A stretch of DNA of 64,000 bases, from positions 307,363 to 371,362 of the forward strand of contig SJOL01005888.1 of NCBI GenBank assembly GCA_004794785.1, read 5' to 3'. Positions 12,576 through 24,149 of the stretch are shown piece after piece. Position 1 is the first letter of the stretch. The number at the start of each line of letters is the position of its first letter. The position numbers were made by a program, and so were the translations under genes. Source of the stretch: Opisthorchis felineus (lineage: Eukaryota > Platyhelminthes > Trematoda > Opisthorchiida > Opisthorchiidae). The notes beneath the pieces were generated by a model, which worked only from the letters and a program-made list of their open reading frames with translations, made no database searches and had not been told where the DNA came from.

Positions 12576-13454
12576 GTATTTTATCTACGCAGCAGACTGA
12601 GCCACAATTTTGAGGTTCAATTAGGGCCAAGAAAAACCGCTAGTGTTGGTCAGCTGTGCGCATAACGCAACTCAACCACTCGACGCGGTGTGCAGATATG
12701 GCTGAATCTAATCATTTCTGCGTAGTTAGTATTCGCCACTAGACGGCACCCACTTATCCATTTACACAACAGTTACTTGCTCTTTGCTTTCGGGCATAAG
12801 TCAATGTTGTACTCATTCTGCTGCTTACGGGGACACTGGATAGGTAACGCACGAAACTCCTGAGGGGGGAAGTTTCAGCCACGTTGGCGCCCATGACGAC
12901 TGCAGGAATCAGACGCGAGTGCCGTGTCACGGTAGCAAGGGCTGATCGGGTCCGTGGATGTAATCACCCAACACTAGTTGCAATCAGGATATAACAGCTT
13001 GGAAACGTTATCAAGCTCATCGAAGTTTTGTTCATCCATGATTTTCAATGAAAAATAAAGCCCACACCCGAACCCCTAAGAAAAGGACCGCGTCTAACCA
13101 TTTAGGCAACCGAAATGTCCAAGTGGCAAAAAGCAGTCCTGAAACGACACTAAATTTGCTGCATTTTTGAATCTTTTACGATGCGGCTTCCGTAAGGGCC
13201 GCAAAACGCACTCCCTAGTATTTCAAAAGAGCTGCCTTACGTGTAGGCCATATGCAGGCCTGCCAGGCCAAACCACAGTAAGACTCAGAAACGAATGCTG
13301 AATTTTGCACCACGCAGTTTACCTGCATCGGTGACCCACTGAGTAGCGGAATGTTTCTTGAGAACAAGGCTTTTGTAAAAGCTTTCGATGTCAGAGGTAT
13401 TCTTGTCATTTAGCGGCCGACATAAAAATCCAGGTGGGAAAGAAAGAGCGCCTT

Positions 13455-14156
13455 TGTTTAATTTCTCAGTGCTACGCTGTAAGCTTCCCACACTAAAAGG
13501 CATCAAAAAGTGATTTCAACTGGGTTCTAGATGCAGCGTGGAACAATGTCGGAGGAAGGTTATCCTATGCGCCAATTTCCAGAAATAAGAACTATTGCTC
13601 TGACCTGGAAAATCAGTGAGAGCTATGTGCACCTCATGTCTTGAACAGGCAACTCGGTTGGTGTATACAAGAAACGATTTGACGTAGGTCCCACAGACTG
13701 TCCGGAAGTCAAGACGAGTAACGCGGCGTGAGGTTCACCGAACCGTCCGACGAGTGACAAATGACTTTTGAGCGGATTTTTTGTGACGGAGTGGGACACG
13801 CTTGAAGCAAATCAGGCACTGGAGTCCCCTCAGGTATCTAGTCTCGAGATATCTCCTGGGCCATTCCCAAAAAGCACGGCAAAGGCGTTTGCTAGGTTCC
13901 CTCCGGACGGTGCGTGGACGCATTTCGTCAATCGGAGAAAGATGTCTGTCTGAGTATGGAGCAACCAGAAAGCTGGTCAGGTTTTTAGCTTGTATAGGGC
14001 CGTGGACATGATCACAAAGACTTTGAGCACTGTCGGTGTGACCAGCGGTTCAGAACGTTGCCCATATGCTTCTCCCTTTTCTTCTTTAGTGGCATCACTA
14101 TTTCCGCCTACTCACGGACGTCAGCAGTCATTGAGAGTTGACATTACTCCGGTGAG
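13455..14156 (+). repeat. 702-bp inverted repeat, left arm
   Basis: Read line by line against the reverse complement of 25952-26653. I find only two differences, both transitions, at 13786 (A here, G in the other arm) and 13961 (G here, A in the other arm). There are no indels. Outside 14156 the two copies remain alignable for about 65 bp, but at only about 70% identity; outside 13455 similarity fades within about 25 bp. No coding capacity was recognised. The element type is unknown. Confidence 0.9.
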
Positions 14157-14539
14157 CTTTTTGTGTACTATCTTGACCAGTTGTTATTTTCTGCAGAATG
14201 GCTCTCCTGGCGTCAGTTTGGAGACCGTCCTTACTTGTGCCTTATCACGCTGGATGTGATTAATTCTCTGGGCCGAAATATAAGCCTGCGGCTTTCAGCA
14301 CGGCTTTCAGATTTCACTATTCTTTCAAACATAGGTTCCCCTTTTCTCTGCTTATTGTTATTGACCAGCATACCACTTCAGGCATGATCGGGTCGTTACA
14401 ATCTGGACATGGTAGGCAACAACGCGACGGAAGTTACTTCCATTTGTTCTTCAGTATGCTTACCACGGTACAGGTGATTGTAAAGTGTGTTAAAAGAAGA
14501 CGAAAACAACTACGAAGCAGTTGATAAAGCTGGTATGCT

Positions 14540-16121
14540 CAAACCAAATCTGAAAAACCACCGCTGACTATGAGTGACCTTGGACAGCTGAGTTAAAGAC
14601 TGGGGTCAGCAAGTGTATACGGAGACGTTGAGGTGAAAAGTTCACAGTGGAGATAAGTTAAAAATTGTCTCACATTTATGGGGAGACTTAATGGTTTGGC
14701 TGTTGGGGACAAGTCGGATGCAAACGTTAATTGGGAGAGAGAAGTCGAGCAGCGATGACACTGAGGGCGAGAAAGATTGAAGGTGGAGCTGAACACCGGG
14801 TATATTATGTCCGAGGGTAGCGTTCGGCAAATTAGAACGAAGTTCTCCCAGAGGCAGTTGGGTCCACGTGAACAGCTAGCCCCTAGCTAAAAGTAAGAGG
14901 GAGCAAGCAATTTAGTTGAGAGTGATTGCACAATGACTGCATGTGTCGCTATACTAGGCATGGAAGTTCCGCACCACTGACGTGTTTTCAAATCTGGACA
15001 GTCTAAAAGCAGACCGGTTGAAGTGACTGGACACAAATTTTCACCCCCGTGGTCAGTGAGACTTAGGTTTGCCAGGAAGAGAACAAGGAGAACCAAGACA
15101 ATGTAGAATCACAGGTAGTTTTGGTTCAGTTGGAGATCCATGTTGATGTAAATTGGAGGCCACGCAGAGTGGACACTGACTATACAAGGCGTTTGGAGCA
15201 GCTGCTGCCGAAGATTAAAGCTTGGGTATAGGAGCGATTGGGACGAGCCCCACGGAGCGTGTTGACTGTAAGGAGGGCCCAGGTAGCTCGGAATTCACTG
15301 AAAAGTAATAATCCATATTTCATTTCGGTTACACTGTGACACGTAGTCCCCCATTAAGCCTAGGAAGAGGTAGATTTGTGTTGTGTAACCTGGTAAACAC
15401 GGGCTTGCTGCGCTTGACTCTAGTACGAGAGATACGAAGCAAACCAGAAAAAGTGTGCTTTTGCTTGGCGAGTATGCGGTAAGCTCAAATGGCGATGTAA
15501 GAGGCCAGCATTTTGACAAAAAGGGTGCCCGGCGTTTTGCATGGAGCGCCAGTCAAACTCCAAGCGAAAGCCCGGAGCAGGAGATCAGATGCGTAATTTT
15601 GTCAGGATAGGAAGCTAACCGATGTGGAAGGGAGCAGTGGGGCTATCCGTCGGAATAGTTTGTAGGGAGCAGCGGTAGTTTCGATATCTGCTGCAGAGCC
15701 TAATCTGGGACACTCTGTTGTGCAAAGGGGCTGTTTATTGTGAAGCGAGACTAAGGAAAGCTAAGGAACAATGGAGGGGAAACTTTGGAGATGATGAAAA
15801 AGGGCAGTAGAATAACTTGACTTTGCTAAGTAAACTCAACCCCAACAAATTATGTGATGGAATGTGAAGGTGAGAGTATGGGCCGCGGGTCTCCGAGGCA
15901 TTGCTGACAGCTGCAAACAATGTGTGGTGCATAGCGAAAAGGCCAACAGGTGCTAGCTGTGAACACTAGTATTGAGGGGTTAGCGAGGTATTCATCTTAT
16001 ATTTGTATGCAACCACTCCCGGGAACGGGAGAGGCGAGGGGTTGTGTTATGTCTGGCTGAGGAAGTGGACTTAGTCTGGTGCATCCCCAAATAAGACGGT
16101 GGTGGCAAGTGCTTTGAAAGT
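14540..16121. repeat. Dispersed repeat R2, copy 2
   Basis: Direct-orientation counterpart of 10819-12370, starting at CTGACTATGAGTGACCTTGG and ending in AACCACTCCCGGGAACGGGA plus about 100 bp. The R1 part that follows copy 1 directly is separated here by a 635-bp LTR insertion and resumes at about 16770. Confidence 0.6.
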
Positions 16122-16756
16122 TGTAACGGTCGCCCTTCCGTTTAATTACTCCTCCAAGCAGATTCACACCAGCAACTACTATCCACATCGTGTTTTGTCT
16201 GCCTCACAATCACGAGTCAACTTCGTGCAAATGAGTACGACCTTTGGCCAACAACAGTTTCCGTGAACCCGTTAAGGGCGCAATACATTTCACATTGTTG
16301 TTTTTCACAGTCCACTCGACGTATATAGAGACAGAACTCGGCCAACCCGAAGACACGCTCAACACTCTCAACACTCGCGATACACACAACACAGGACAAC
16401 CAACACAGTCGACAAAACACAGTCACGACACAGAGAAGCTTGCGCGCAGGGAGCAAGGAGCCAGCCAAAAACCCCAAGTCAACTGAGTTCCAAAAGTCTC
16501 CACGGACAACTACGGAACACGTGTAACAACTATACTTCAGAGAAGACACGTCCGGCTTCCGGAGCTTCACTCAGGAACTCTCAACAGTTATCCTCAAAAG
16601 ATAACTCACTTTTTGACTTATTCCACTTTTTGCACTGTATCTATTTTTTATCAAGTTTACCTAACTATTGCATTTATTATCACTCTGGTAAAACAGACTT
16701 TTGTTAGTGATTGTTACCTTCTGATAACCACCTAAACACCAACCGGATCATTAACA
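16122..16756 (+). mobile_element. Solo LTR (TG...CA) with target duplication
   Basis: Begins TGTAACGGTCGCCC and ends ATTAACA. It is flanked by AAGT at 16118-16121 and again at 16757-16760, a 4-bp duplication (5 bp if the last A of the LTR is shared). It contains a TATA-like GTATATAGAGACAGAAC near 16320, matching CATATATAAAGACAGGAC in the LTR at 63282. There is no internal retroviral-type coding sequence on either side, so recombination between two LTRs probably removed the body. The insertion splits an R2/R1 repeat that is continuous at 10.8-12.6 kb, which independently supports these borders. Orientation is set by the TATA box. Confidence 0.75.
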
Positions 16757-16769
16757 AAGTCAGTGTGAG

Positions 16770-17048
16770 CCATGAGCACCGTAAAGACCCTTCGGGATAC
16801 ATTCGGGACACCCATTCATTTTCAAGAAGTGCAGACGAAGTAACGGATCTCACTCTCCCGTATTTCTTAGCGTTGCCAGCTAAGTGACGCAACGCGTCAA
16901 GCCGAAACCACCGGCCACACACAGAAAACAATGTGGCTGTTTTATGGATTTCTCGAGTCAAAGGTCAGTCGCAGAACTGCTGGCGGTTTACAAAACACCT
17001 TTGTTACTGGAGGGCTGGTGGTTATAGGAATGCACCATGGTGCAACGC
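16770..17048 (-). repeat. Dispersed repeat R1, copy 4
   Basis: On the minus strand it starts with GCACCATGGTGC (17037-17048), passes GACCTTTGACTCGAGAAATCC and GTTGCGTCACTTAGCTGGCA, and ends near GGTGCTCATGGCTCAC, which aligns with the R1/R2 junction of copy 3. It is the remainder of the R2/R1 element interrupted by the solo LTR. Confidence 0.6.
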
Positions 17049-18490
17049 AAAAGAGCACCCCCCTGCAGGGTGCACTCGACCCCAATGGGAGACTTTTATC
17101 CGTCGTGCATGCTACCCGGTCTGTAGGGTGACAAGCCACCAAGCAGTCATAGGTGCGGCATGCGCGTTAACCAAGAACTCCCGCTAACAGATATTATATC
17201 CGGTTGGGGAAAATCCAGTCTAGTAAAGCACCTCAGTAAGTTCGAACAAGCAAACAGAAAACAGCTGCTGAAACAGATCGTGGAGAAGGCCATTGAAACG
17301 GCAACTGCCATTAGAGCGATGAGAAGAACAAAGATGTTCATGGCCTGTAAACTATAACTAGCTGAAGATGGAGAGTTTGTGTGAACCATTATGTCAACCA
17401 GAGGCACACCAACATGTGTAATACTTAATGGGCTGCAGAACAAGACTGGAATTTCGTACAATGCACGTCTCCAGATTGACTGCTTTCATGTGCGTGCACT
17501 TTGCGTGATCAGAGTAGGTGGTGTGGCTCTCAACATTGAGTAACTGTAGCTTCGTTTTAGCTAACAATAGTTACAGTATGACAAAGCAAAGTACCAGATG
17601 TTGCACAGAGCAGAAAGAATAATTCATGAAGGGAATCCAGGTCGACGGAACGGAGGTTAGGTCATCTGGGCACAGAAGCTCGAGTCCAAATGTGAGGAAA
17701 TATAACGGGGTCGGTGGAGGTGGGCACAAAAAGAATTGCAACGACGAATGCCAGATCCTCTCAGCGATAAATCTGCACTCCAGGGGGCATGCGCAAATGT
17801 ATACTTCGGAAGTAGAAATACTGCGCATGAGATAGGTAAGAGTGCAATTGCTGGCCGCCAATTGTCGAAGAGAATCTTTCGCATATTTGGGTTAACTTTG
17901 GAGGATCCGCTCACTTAAGTGCACATGCCAAGACGAAGTAACACGACAGTAAGGATGACAACGAAACGGAGGGACTGGGTCCTTTTCCTAGAATTGCTAG
18001 TGTAAGTTGTGGCGCAGAAAGATGCCAGGCTTCCTTAGGAAAAAGTTGAGAATCGATGACGTTTCAAAGGCGTAGTTGAGATGTGGTGCGGATAGGGGAA
18101 TAGGGCTTGTTCTACAGTTTAGAAAGCTGGCGAAGAAAAAAGGTTTGTCGAACGACAGTTCGAGAGGTCGACAAGGGAACAAAAATTCAGAGTTTTGGAT
18201 ATTATAGGAAAGACGGGTAGAAAACGAATGACGGGAGGCATTAGCAAGCCGGCCCTCAACTTGCTTCGGTGGTGTCCCATGCACGTAAATAGTGCTATTT
18301 TGTTTTCCCAAGGGAAGTCTTGTATCTGGGCCTCTTTTCTCAAGTCCACATAGCGGGTCTCTGAGCTACGGGGGTTCCGCGTTGTACAAAGTCCTGGCTC
18401 GTCCTCCAAGTTTCCACTATTTATGATGTTGAGGCACATTTGTGGTCTCACTTTCAGAATAAGCCAAATCCTTTTAGATATTTTCTGGTT
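17049..18490. other. Unassigned, probably decayed LINE sequence
   Basis: Several minus-strand frames of 65-110 codons (for example 18451-18119 and 18311-17997) follow the endonuclease relic at 18.5-19.0 kb in the same orientation and may be its linker and RT portion. I could not recognise RT motifs. Confidence 0.3.
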
Positions 18491-18493
18491 CGT

Positions 18494-18991
18494 TTAACTA
18501 TGTGCTTGTTTAATTGAGATGAACACCTTCAGTGAAGTTGGCATCACTTCGAGCTGTCCAAGGAAAATACATATCCCTGAGAATTTTGTACGGGAAATGT
18601 TCCCAATTGATGTTTGAGTTTCTGGGTTCCTGGCCCTGGAGCCTGTGCAATCACAGAACATTACACAGTGGCCACTGTGTCTGAGAGTAGCCATAATAAT
18701 TTTTGGATCATTGATAATAACCAGATGCAGTAGGGACAGCGGCTGGTCTGCACGGTGTCTGGCAGTTGTGCCGACATTCTGAGCCCAAGCGCTCCATTGA
18801 CCGCCTTTGGGCAGCATTATCGCAAAGTGTCTACTAGACCCGGCGTGCTGAAACTCCATGCCCGGGAGTATTGAAGTCACCTCCCAGCAACAGACACATA
18901 AGACAACAGCCGTAGGAATGTTGCTAAACGGCTTGCATGAAGAACAAGTCGTCTTTTGGAAGATCTGGAGGGCACCGGTACAGGACGCCAA
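18494..18991 (-). pseudogene. CR1-like LINE endonuclease relic
   Basis: A minus-strand open frame of 165 codons resembles the second half of an exonuclease-endonuclease-phosphatase (EEP) domain: QNVGTTARHRAD, then LLHLVIINDP, then the SDHC-like HSGHCVMF. The preceding motif, LLLGGDFNTPG (GDFN is the metal-binding motif), is in a neighbouring frame near 18870, so a frameshift splits the domain. EEP endonucleases nick the target for non-LTR retrotransposition. The SDH histidine context has changed to SGH, so the copy is probably dead. Confidence 0.6.
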
Positions 18992-19088
18992 AAAGAGAGT
19001 CGGTCAGGAGAAGTGGGATCTACACCCACTGTGCGTCAAAAAAGGGTGCAGCGGCTGTGTTGGAGAAGGTCAGGGCGGGCTGTGACAA

Positions 19089-19950
19089 CTGTTGGTTAAT
19101 CGGATGGCATTTGATCTCTTCGCCTAACTTGGCAATTGGTTTGCGAACGTTTCGTCCCCAGTCGAGGAGACATCGTCGGTGCGCAGTTGAGTGGTGCTTC
19201 CTCCGTGCCTAGCTGCATTTATATAGTTTTTCGAAGAGTATCTAATATCCTGTCGTGTGATTGGCTAGTCGGTATATACCCTTCTTGTAGTATTATTGAC
19301 GCGATCGTGATCGGAGCTGCGTTGTGGTCTGCAGGCCCCGTATTCCATCGGTTCGTTGGATGGCTGTTTTTGGAGTGTTTCAGGTCCGCTTTTTGATTGG
19401 TCCGCTCATGGTTTGTGTTGCGTTGTGGTATCTCTTCCTTGAGTTTGGTTCGCTTGTCAGTCTATCAACCACTGCAGACAAAAAGAACTGCGTAACTGCA
19501 GAACGCAAAGGCGGACAAACTAAAACAAGAAACTAGGCTGAATCAGGGTGAAGTAAGGAAACTACAAAAAATAGAAACCGTCATCACAACCAAACACATT
19601 AAAGGAAGATACACCACAACGCAACACAAACGGGGAACGAACCAATGAAAAACGGACCTGGGACACTTCAAAGCGTCCATTCAACTAACCAATGGATACG
19701 AGGCCTACAGACCACAACGCAGCTCAAATCACGATCGCGCCAATGATACTGCAATAAAGGTATATACCAACTAACCAATCACAAGACAGGATATTATATA
19801 CCCTTTGAAAACTATATAAACGCAACTGGGCACTGAGGAAGCACCCGCTCAACTGCGCACTGACGACGTCTCCTCGACTGGGGACGAAACGTTTGCAAAC
19901 CAATTGCCAAGTTCGGCGAACAGATCAACTGCCATTTGATCAACCAACAG
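19089..19950. repeat. 862-bp imperfect palindrome with hammerhead-like core
   Basis: The left arm 19089-19450 and right arm 19588-19950 are inverted copies at roughly 80-85% identity around a 137-bp spacer. The right arm (plus) carries ACTATATAAACGC, then CTGACGACGTCTCC, a short loop, GGGGACGAAACG, then AATTGCCAAG and GCGAACAGATCAAC. The left arm has the same on the minus strand with CCGACGA. CTGANGA-stem-GAAAC is the catalytic-core pattern of hammerhead ribozymes, known from Penelope-like pseudo-LTRs and retrozymes. GTCTCC can pair with GGGGAC as stem II (one G-U). The first pair beneath the core would be C-C, which is not canonical. A related single copy lies at 58480-58610. Confidence 0.7.
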
Positions 19951-20204
19951 TGGGACACCTGCCTCCGCGCATCTCAGGTCAGCCTGGAAAATAGAGTAGC
20001 CGTGATCTCAGCATCAGAAACCTCCGGTGCGAGCCAGGTCCCTGTAAAATCGACTATGGATGGTCGTTCAAGTCAGACCGGCCACAGGATATCGGAAAGA
20101 CTGCTGAAAAGTCTAAGAAAGTTTGTGGACATGCACTTCGGCTGTATTTCTGCTGCACTAGAAGCAGAGGAGCACTGAGCTGTTTAGCCACCAACGAGGT
20201 AGAC

Positions 20205-20250
20205 ACAACAATAATAATAATAGGTTTATCTCCCAACTTGTAGCGGACAT
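20205..20250 (-). mobile_element. LINE 3' tail fragment
   Basis: On the minus strand it reads ACAAGTTGGGAGATAAACCT then (ATT)n, the same ending as at 3117 and 10225. Only the extreme 3' end is present. Confidence 0.4.
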
Positions 20251-20488
20251 GTCAATTGAGGTTTCATTATGTGGAAGCGGTATCTGCAGCACATTTTTTG
20301 TCTCCTGGCTTAGCGATTTCATTGCCCCTTGTTCGCCCGCGGAGTTTTGTTGCCCTCAACGGAGTCCGGTTTACGCCGAACTTTTATTCTTCTGATGCGC
20401 AGTTTTCTCTACCACAGATGAAATTTTCGCTGGTGGCTGTTTGCAGAGGGTGTAGTGCCATATTCCAGACTTTCCCGGTAGAGGAAGA

Positions 20489-23400
20489 TCAAATATGTCT
20501 AGAAGCACCCATACACTCAAGTCGCCAGGTTATTCGGCTGAACCTGCTCATTTGTCTGACTGATATGATTTGCATGTCGGAGCAACCGAACCAGACCAAC
20601 TTGAATCTTGCGCAGTACACTGCCGAACGGGCGAAGGACATATCCTGGTATCCACTTAGAATGCCTGCCACTGCGGTCAACAACCAACATTTTGACCTTT
20701 GCAAAAGCAGGTGCGGTTGAGTCGTTATCCGGTTGAATTATTTCACCACCGAGGTGCCGCAACGACCGGGTTGCCTTCTTTTCTGCCAGATAATGCGATT
20801 TGGTATTGAAAGCGTCCTTCGGAGCGTTGCCTCCGCTACTGACACTCGATCGAGCTTATTTTTATTCTGGTTTGCTCTATTTCATCAGAAAACTATTCAA
20901 AAAATCTATGCCGGTTCCTCAACTATGTACTTTTTAATCGCACGATTGAGAGTGTGAGCGAAGCGATCCGCCTGGCCGTTTGGCTTTGGAGTAAACGGCA
21001 ACAACTGGACGTGAGTTGCAGCATGCTCCCGACAAACCTCTGCAAATGTTGATGTGTGATGATGGTCGCTCTAAGATACAATGTTGTGATGTTTCAAAGC
21101 AAACGAGCAACTTTTCGAGCTCTAGGATTGTGGCAATAGTTTTGGGGCTGTTCAGAGAAAGAGTTCAGGCCGGCATGGCCAATATAAAAAAGGGCCCGGG
21201 TTTCAGTCGCTTGCGGCCACGACCACTATAATAGTTTCGCGGGTGGCTGCAGTGCTTTGCCACATTGGGAGATTGGGAAACCTGTTCGGACGGAAAGTCC
21301 ACCAGTGGCCAGTAGACATAACTCCGTGCAAGGGAATTCGTTCTTCTTTCCGATGACCCTTTTTGAAACTGCTTCAGTGTGGTTGTCTGACGCTCCTTCG
21401 GACAGAAAAAGCATCCTAAAAACAAAAAAATTCAGCTGGCAGAAGCGCGTCTTGTAGGCAGCCGCTCAGCCGCTGATTGGTATGGCACTTGATGACCCGC
21501 TGCAGTAAATGTTGTGATCGATAGCCTGGAGCACCCGATCGGTGGTCGGTTGGCGAGGGCGGAAACTGCTTCCGACACTAAGCGGTCCCTCAGCTCAGCA
21601 ACAGTGGTCACGACCAAGATGTCTTCTCACTGAATCAATGATGTGTAACAATGAATTGACCCGTTCAGGATGGACAGTGGGCTGGTGCTTGATCCTGAAG
21701 TCCTAAAACTGGAGCTTACGAGACCATCACTGAAGGCGGTTGACGGAACACGCCGGTATTCCATTCTTAGAATCCGAGGTGACAAGTAGTGGTTTAGGAT
21801 AGGTGAGCAAAGTAAACTGACTTCCGTAGAGTGTTTCATACATGTTTTGGCTGTAAACACGACCACCAAAAATTCCTTTCCTATTTGGCTTTATTTACGC
21901 TCGATTGGCGTGAGGGAACTGGCCGTATGTGTAGTGGTTTTCCGGCCGATTTTGGGGAGCACGTACGAGACCACCGAGCCGACTTAATAATCGAAGGAAA
22001 TTGAGGCCACAACGATTTGCAGAAGCACATTGTACTAGGTGAGAAGAAAGGCCTGCTCAATATGGATTTTACAGTCGAAGGCACATCAGCCTTCGTCTGG
22101 CTGTTCATTTGTGATCCTTTGTGCGTAGCCCCTCCAATGAGTTCCTAGGGCGATGGATAGCGGATGAGAACGATCTAGTGATTGACGTGACTGAAGCAGC
22201 AGCACTCTGAAGCCATATCTTTCAATACGACGGAACGTAGTCGAACTGCCTTCACGATTCATTGGGGTTTTGAGGCATGACGACATGATCGTCCAAGTGG
22301 GAAGAAGTGACCGTGGTATCCTTCCGCAAGCATGGTTTGCTTATGTACGACCAGTGTAGCCTTGAAGCTAACCAATAATCGAGTAAAATTGAACGGACCG
22401 CGGTGCGTATCTATAGTAAGACGTTCTTGTGGTTCCCCCGTGATTCCATTGTGCAGGTAGGTCTTAGCCAAATCGAGCTTCGCAGAAAATTTACCCCCAT
22501 TAAGTTCTGCAAACAAGTCGTCTGGGTTAGGCAGAGGTTGCTAGCGTGGATCCAGTGCATCACTGAGATCAGTGGAAAAGTTTTCACTAGCCTTCTAGGT
22601 TTTGATCGGTGTGGGCCCATGCCGAGTATTCATCCGGTTGGAGAACACCAGCCTCTCAAAATCGGCTCGGTTTCTGGTAGATACCGGGCAGTGGTGTACA
22701 AGTGATTGAGCGTTTCGGCTTGAACTCTGGTCCAGCATCGAGGAAGGCACAGCTTGGCTTTCGCTTTTTTGTACCCTACAAGTCCGTTAGTGATTACAAG
22801 TGCACATCACCGCAGTATTTAAAGAAATGCGCGCATTATTAAGTGAGTTTTTGCTAGGTTACCTTTATGCGCTGTGTGCGTGTTAAGGAAGTTCAATCGT
22901 CCGGCTTTCTAGCAAATTCCAAGTCCATCCCATATGGGATCAAGCTTGCGAAGTGACGACAGGTGTCATGTGATTTGGGACGTCGAACCAGCTAAGTTTA
23001 TGGACCAGTCGGTCTCACCATTCAATTTTAGCCTATCCCAAGAGGCATTTTGTGCCCAAATTTTCTTGAACTTTTCCATGTCCGTTCACCAGTCAGTGTG
23101 ATGTCCGAAACAGTATGGAGCTTCTGCCAGTTAACCACTGTAGAGCTGCCAGTGACAATGGTATAACTGCAAAACTGGGATGCTTTGACGCTGTCGATGC
23201 ATTGTCACTCAATCTTGAAGGTTGTCACCAAGTTTAAAGGCTCTTGTTGAGTTGCACGGTAATGAGATGGCCGTTGCGGTGCTTGAATTTGCTACGGTTC
23301 TTTCGCGGGACCACAAAGACTGCACCTGACATTTATAGTGCCTTTACCACCAACAAAGTCCCAATCGTCACTCATCGCAAAGGCAGCAACTCGTGGAAGT

Positions 23401-23784
23401 TTGTTCTCTTTTCAACCTTGTTTGCCCTTGTGCTCACTCTGGACGGCAAAGTGATCTCACGGATAAAACTGCCGGAACTAGCAAATGGCTCACCGATCAC
23501 AGCCGTGCGTGCTTAAGGTTTGTGGGGAGTTGGGGGTCATCAACTTCATATCAGTATCCCACCCAATTTTTTGAAACAGCAGAGTTTTTATATCTGCATA
23601 CTGAGCTGACTGGAAGCGAGATACAAATATGTGGCTCGAAGTGTTCGTATTCTCTGCCAGAAAACGCCGCAAATTTGTTAACCCGTTTCTTAACCAGCTT
23701 GAGGCATTGGTAATGGATCTCGAAAACTGACGCCTGATCACCCAACATTTACAGAGTCGTCCTAATCTTTTCACGGAATCCAAG
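20489..23784 (-). mobile_element. Degraded Ty3/gypsy retrotransposon (gag-pol)
   Basis: Read on the minus strand, the order is gag, RT, integrase, as in Ty3/gypsy elements. Gag is at 23784-23490: residues such as HYQCLKLVKK, then AQYADIKTLL in another frame. RT is at 22516-22086: LNGGKFSAKLDLAKTYL, DTHRGPFNFTRL, then a catalytic-box relic HLDD (usual YLDD) in a shifted frame and RIERYGFRVL. Integrase core sequence near 21060-20950 reads PFTPKPNGQADRFAHTL, where the usual catalytic Glu (GQAERF) is Asp. The integrase C-terminus is at 20762-20489 (HSKWIPGYVLR, RHANHISQ). Frameshifts and stops occur throughout, so it is not functional. Flanking LTRs were not recognised. Confidence 0.85.
22086..22516 (-). 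pseudogene. Ty3/gypsy reverse transcriptase fragment
   Basis: Best-preserved part of the element. Block KLDLAKTYLHNG holds the first catalytic aspartate. The second block is split by a frameshift near 22290 and its tyrosine is replaced (HLDD). It lies inside the gag-pol relic and has no LTR of its own. Confidence 0.8.
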
Positions 23785-24149
23785 AGCGCAAAGCAGCTTA
23801 GGGAGAATTAAATTTGCGTACCATCAATGCGCCAGTGTGCCCAGTTTTCTTATTGGAGCTTTCCACCCCTCAGTGAACCTAAAAAATCGTTTTCATTATG
23901 CCTTCACGCTCCTTGAAAGAAAGGCCAAAATTGTGTGCATAGATGAAGCCTTACATGGTCTGCTCAATTATGGCCGCAGTAACAGTGGTTGGACAAACAG
24001 AAGACTCACTGGCTGTGGCTGCTGCCGACCTGGCACCAAGTCTCTGATACACTTCATTTGTGTTTCTTCAAGTTACTTTTGTTGCCGTTGCAACAATTCT
24101 CGAGGGATAGTAAACAGTACCATTGATACTGCCCCAACTCATTTCTAAT

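Noticed and set aside
16217..16570. 117-codon Cys/Val-rich minus-strand frame
   Set aside because: It lies entirely within the solo LTR.
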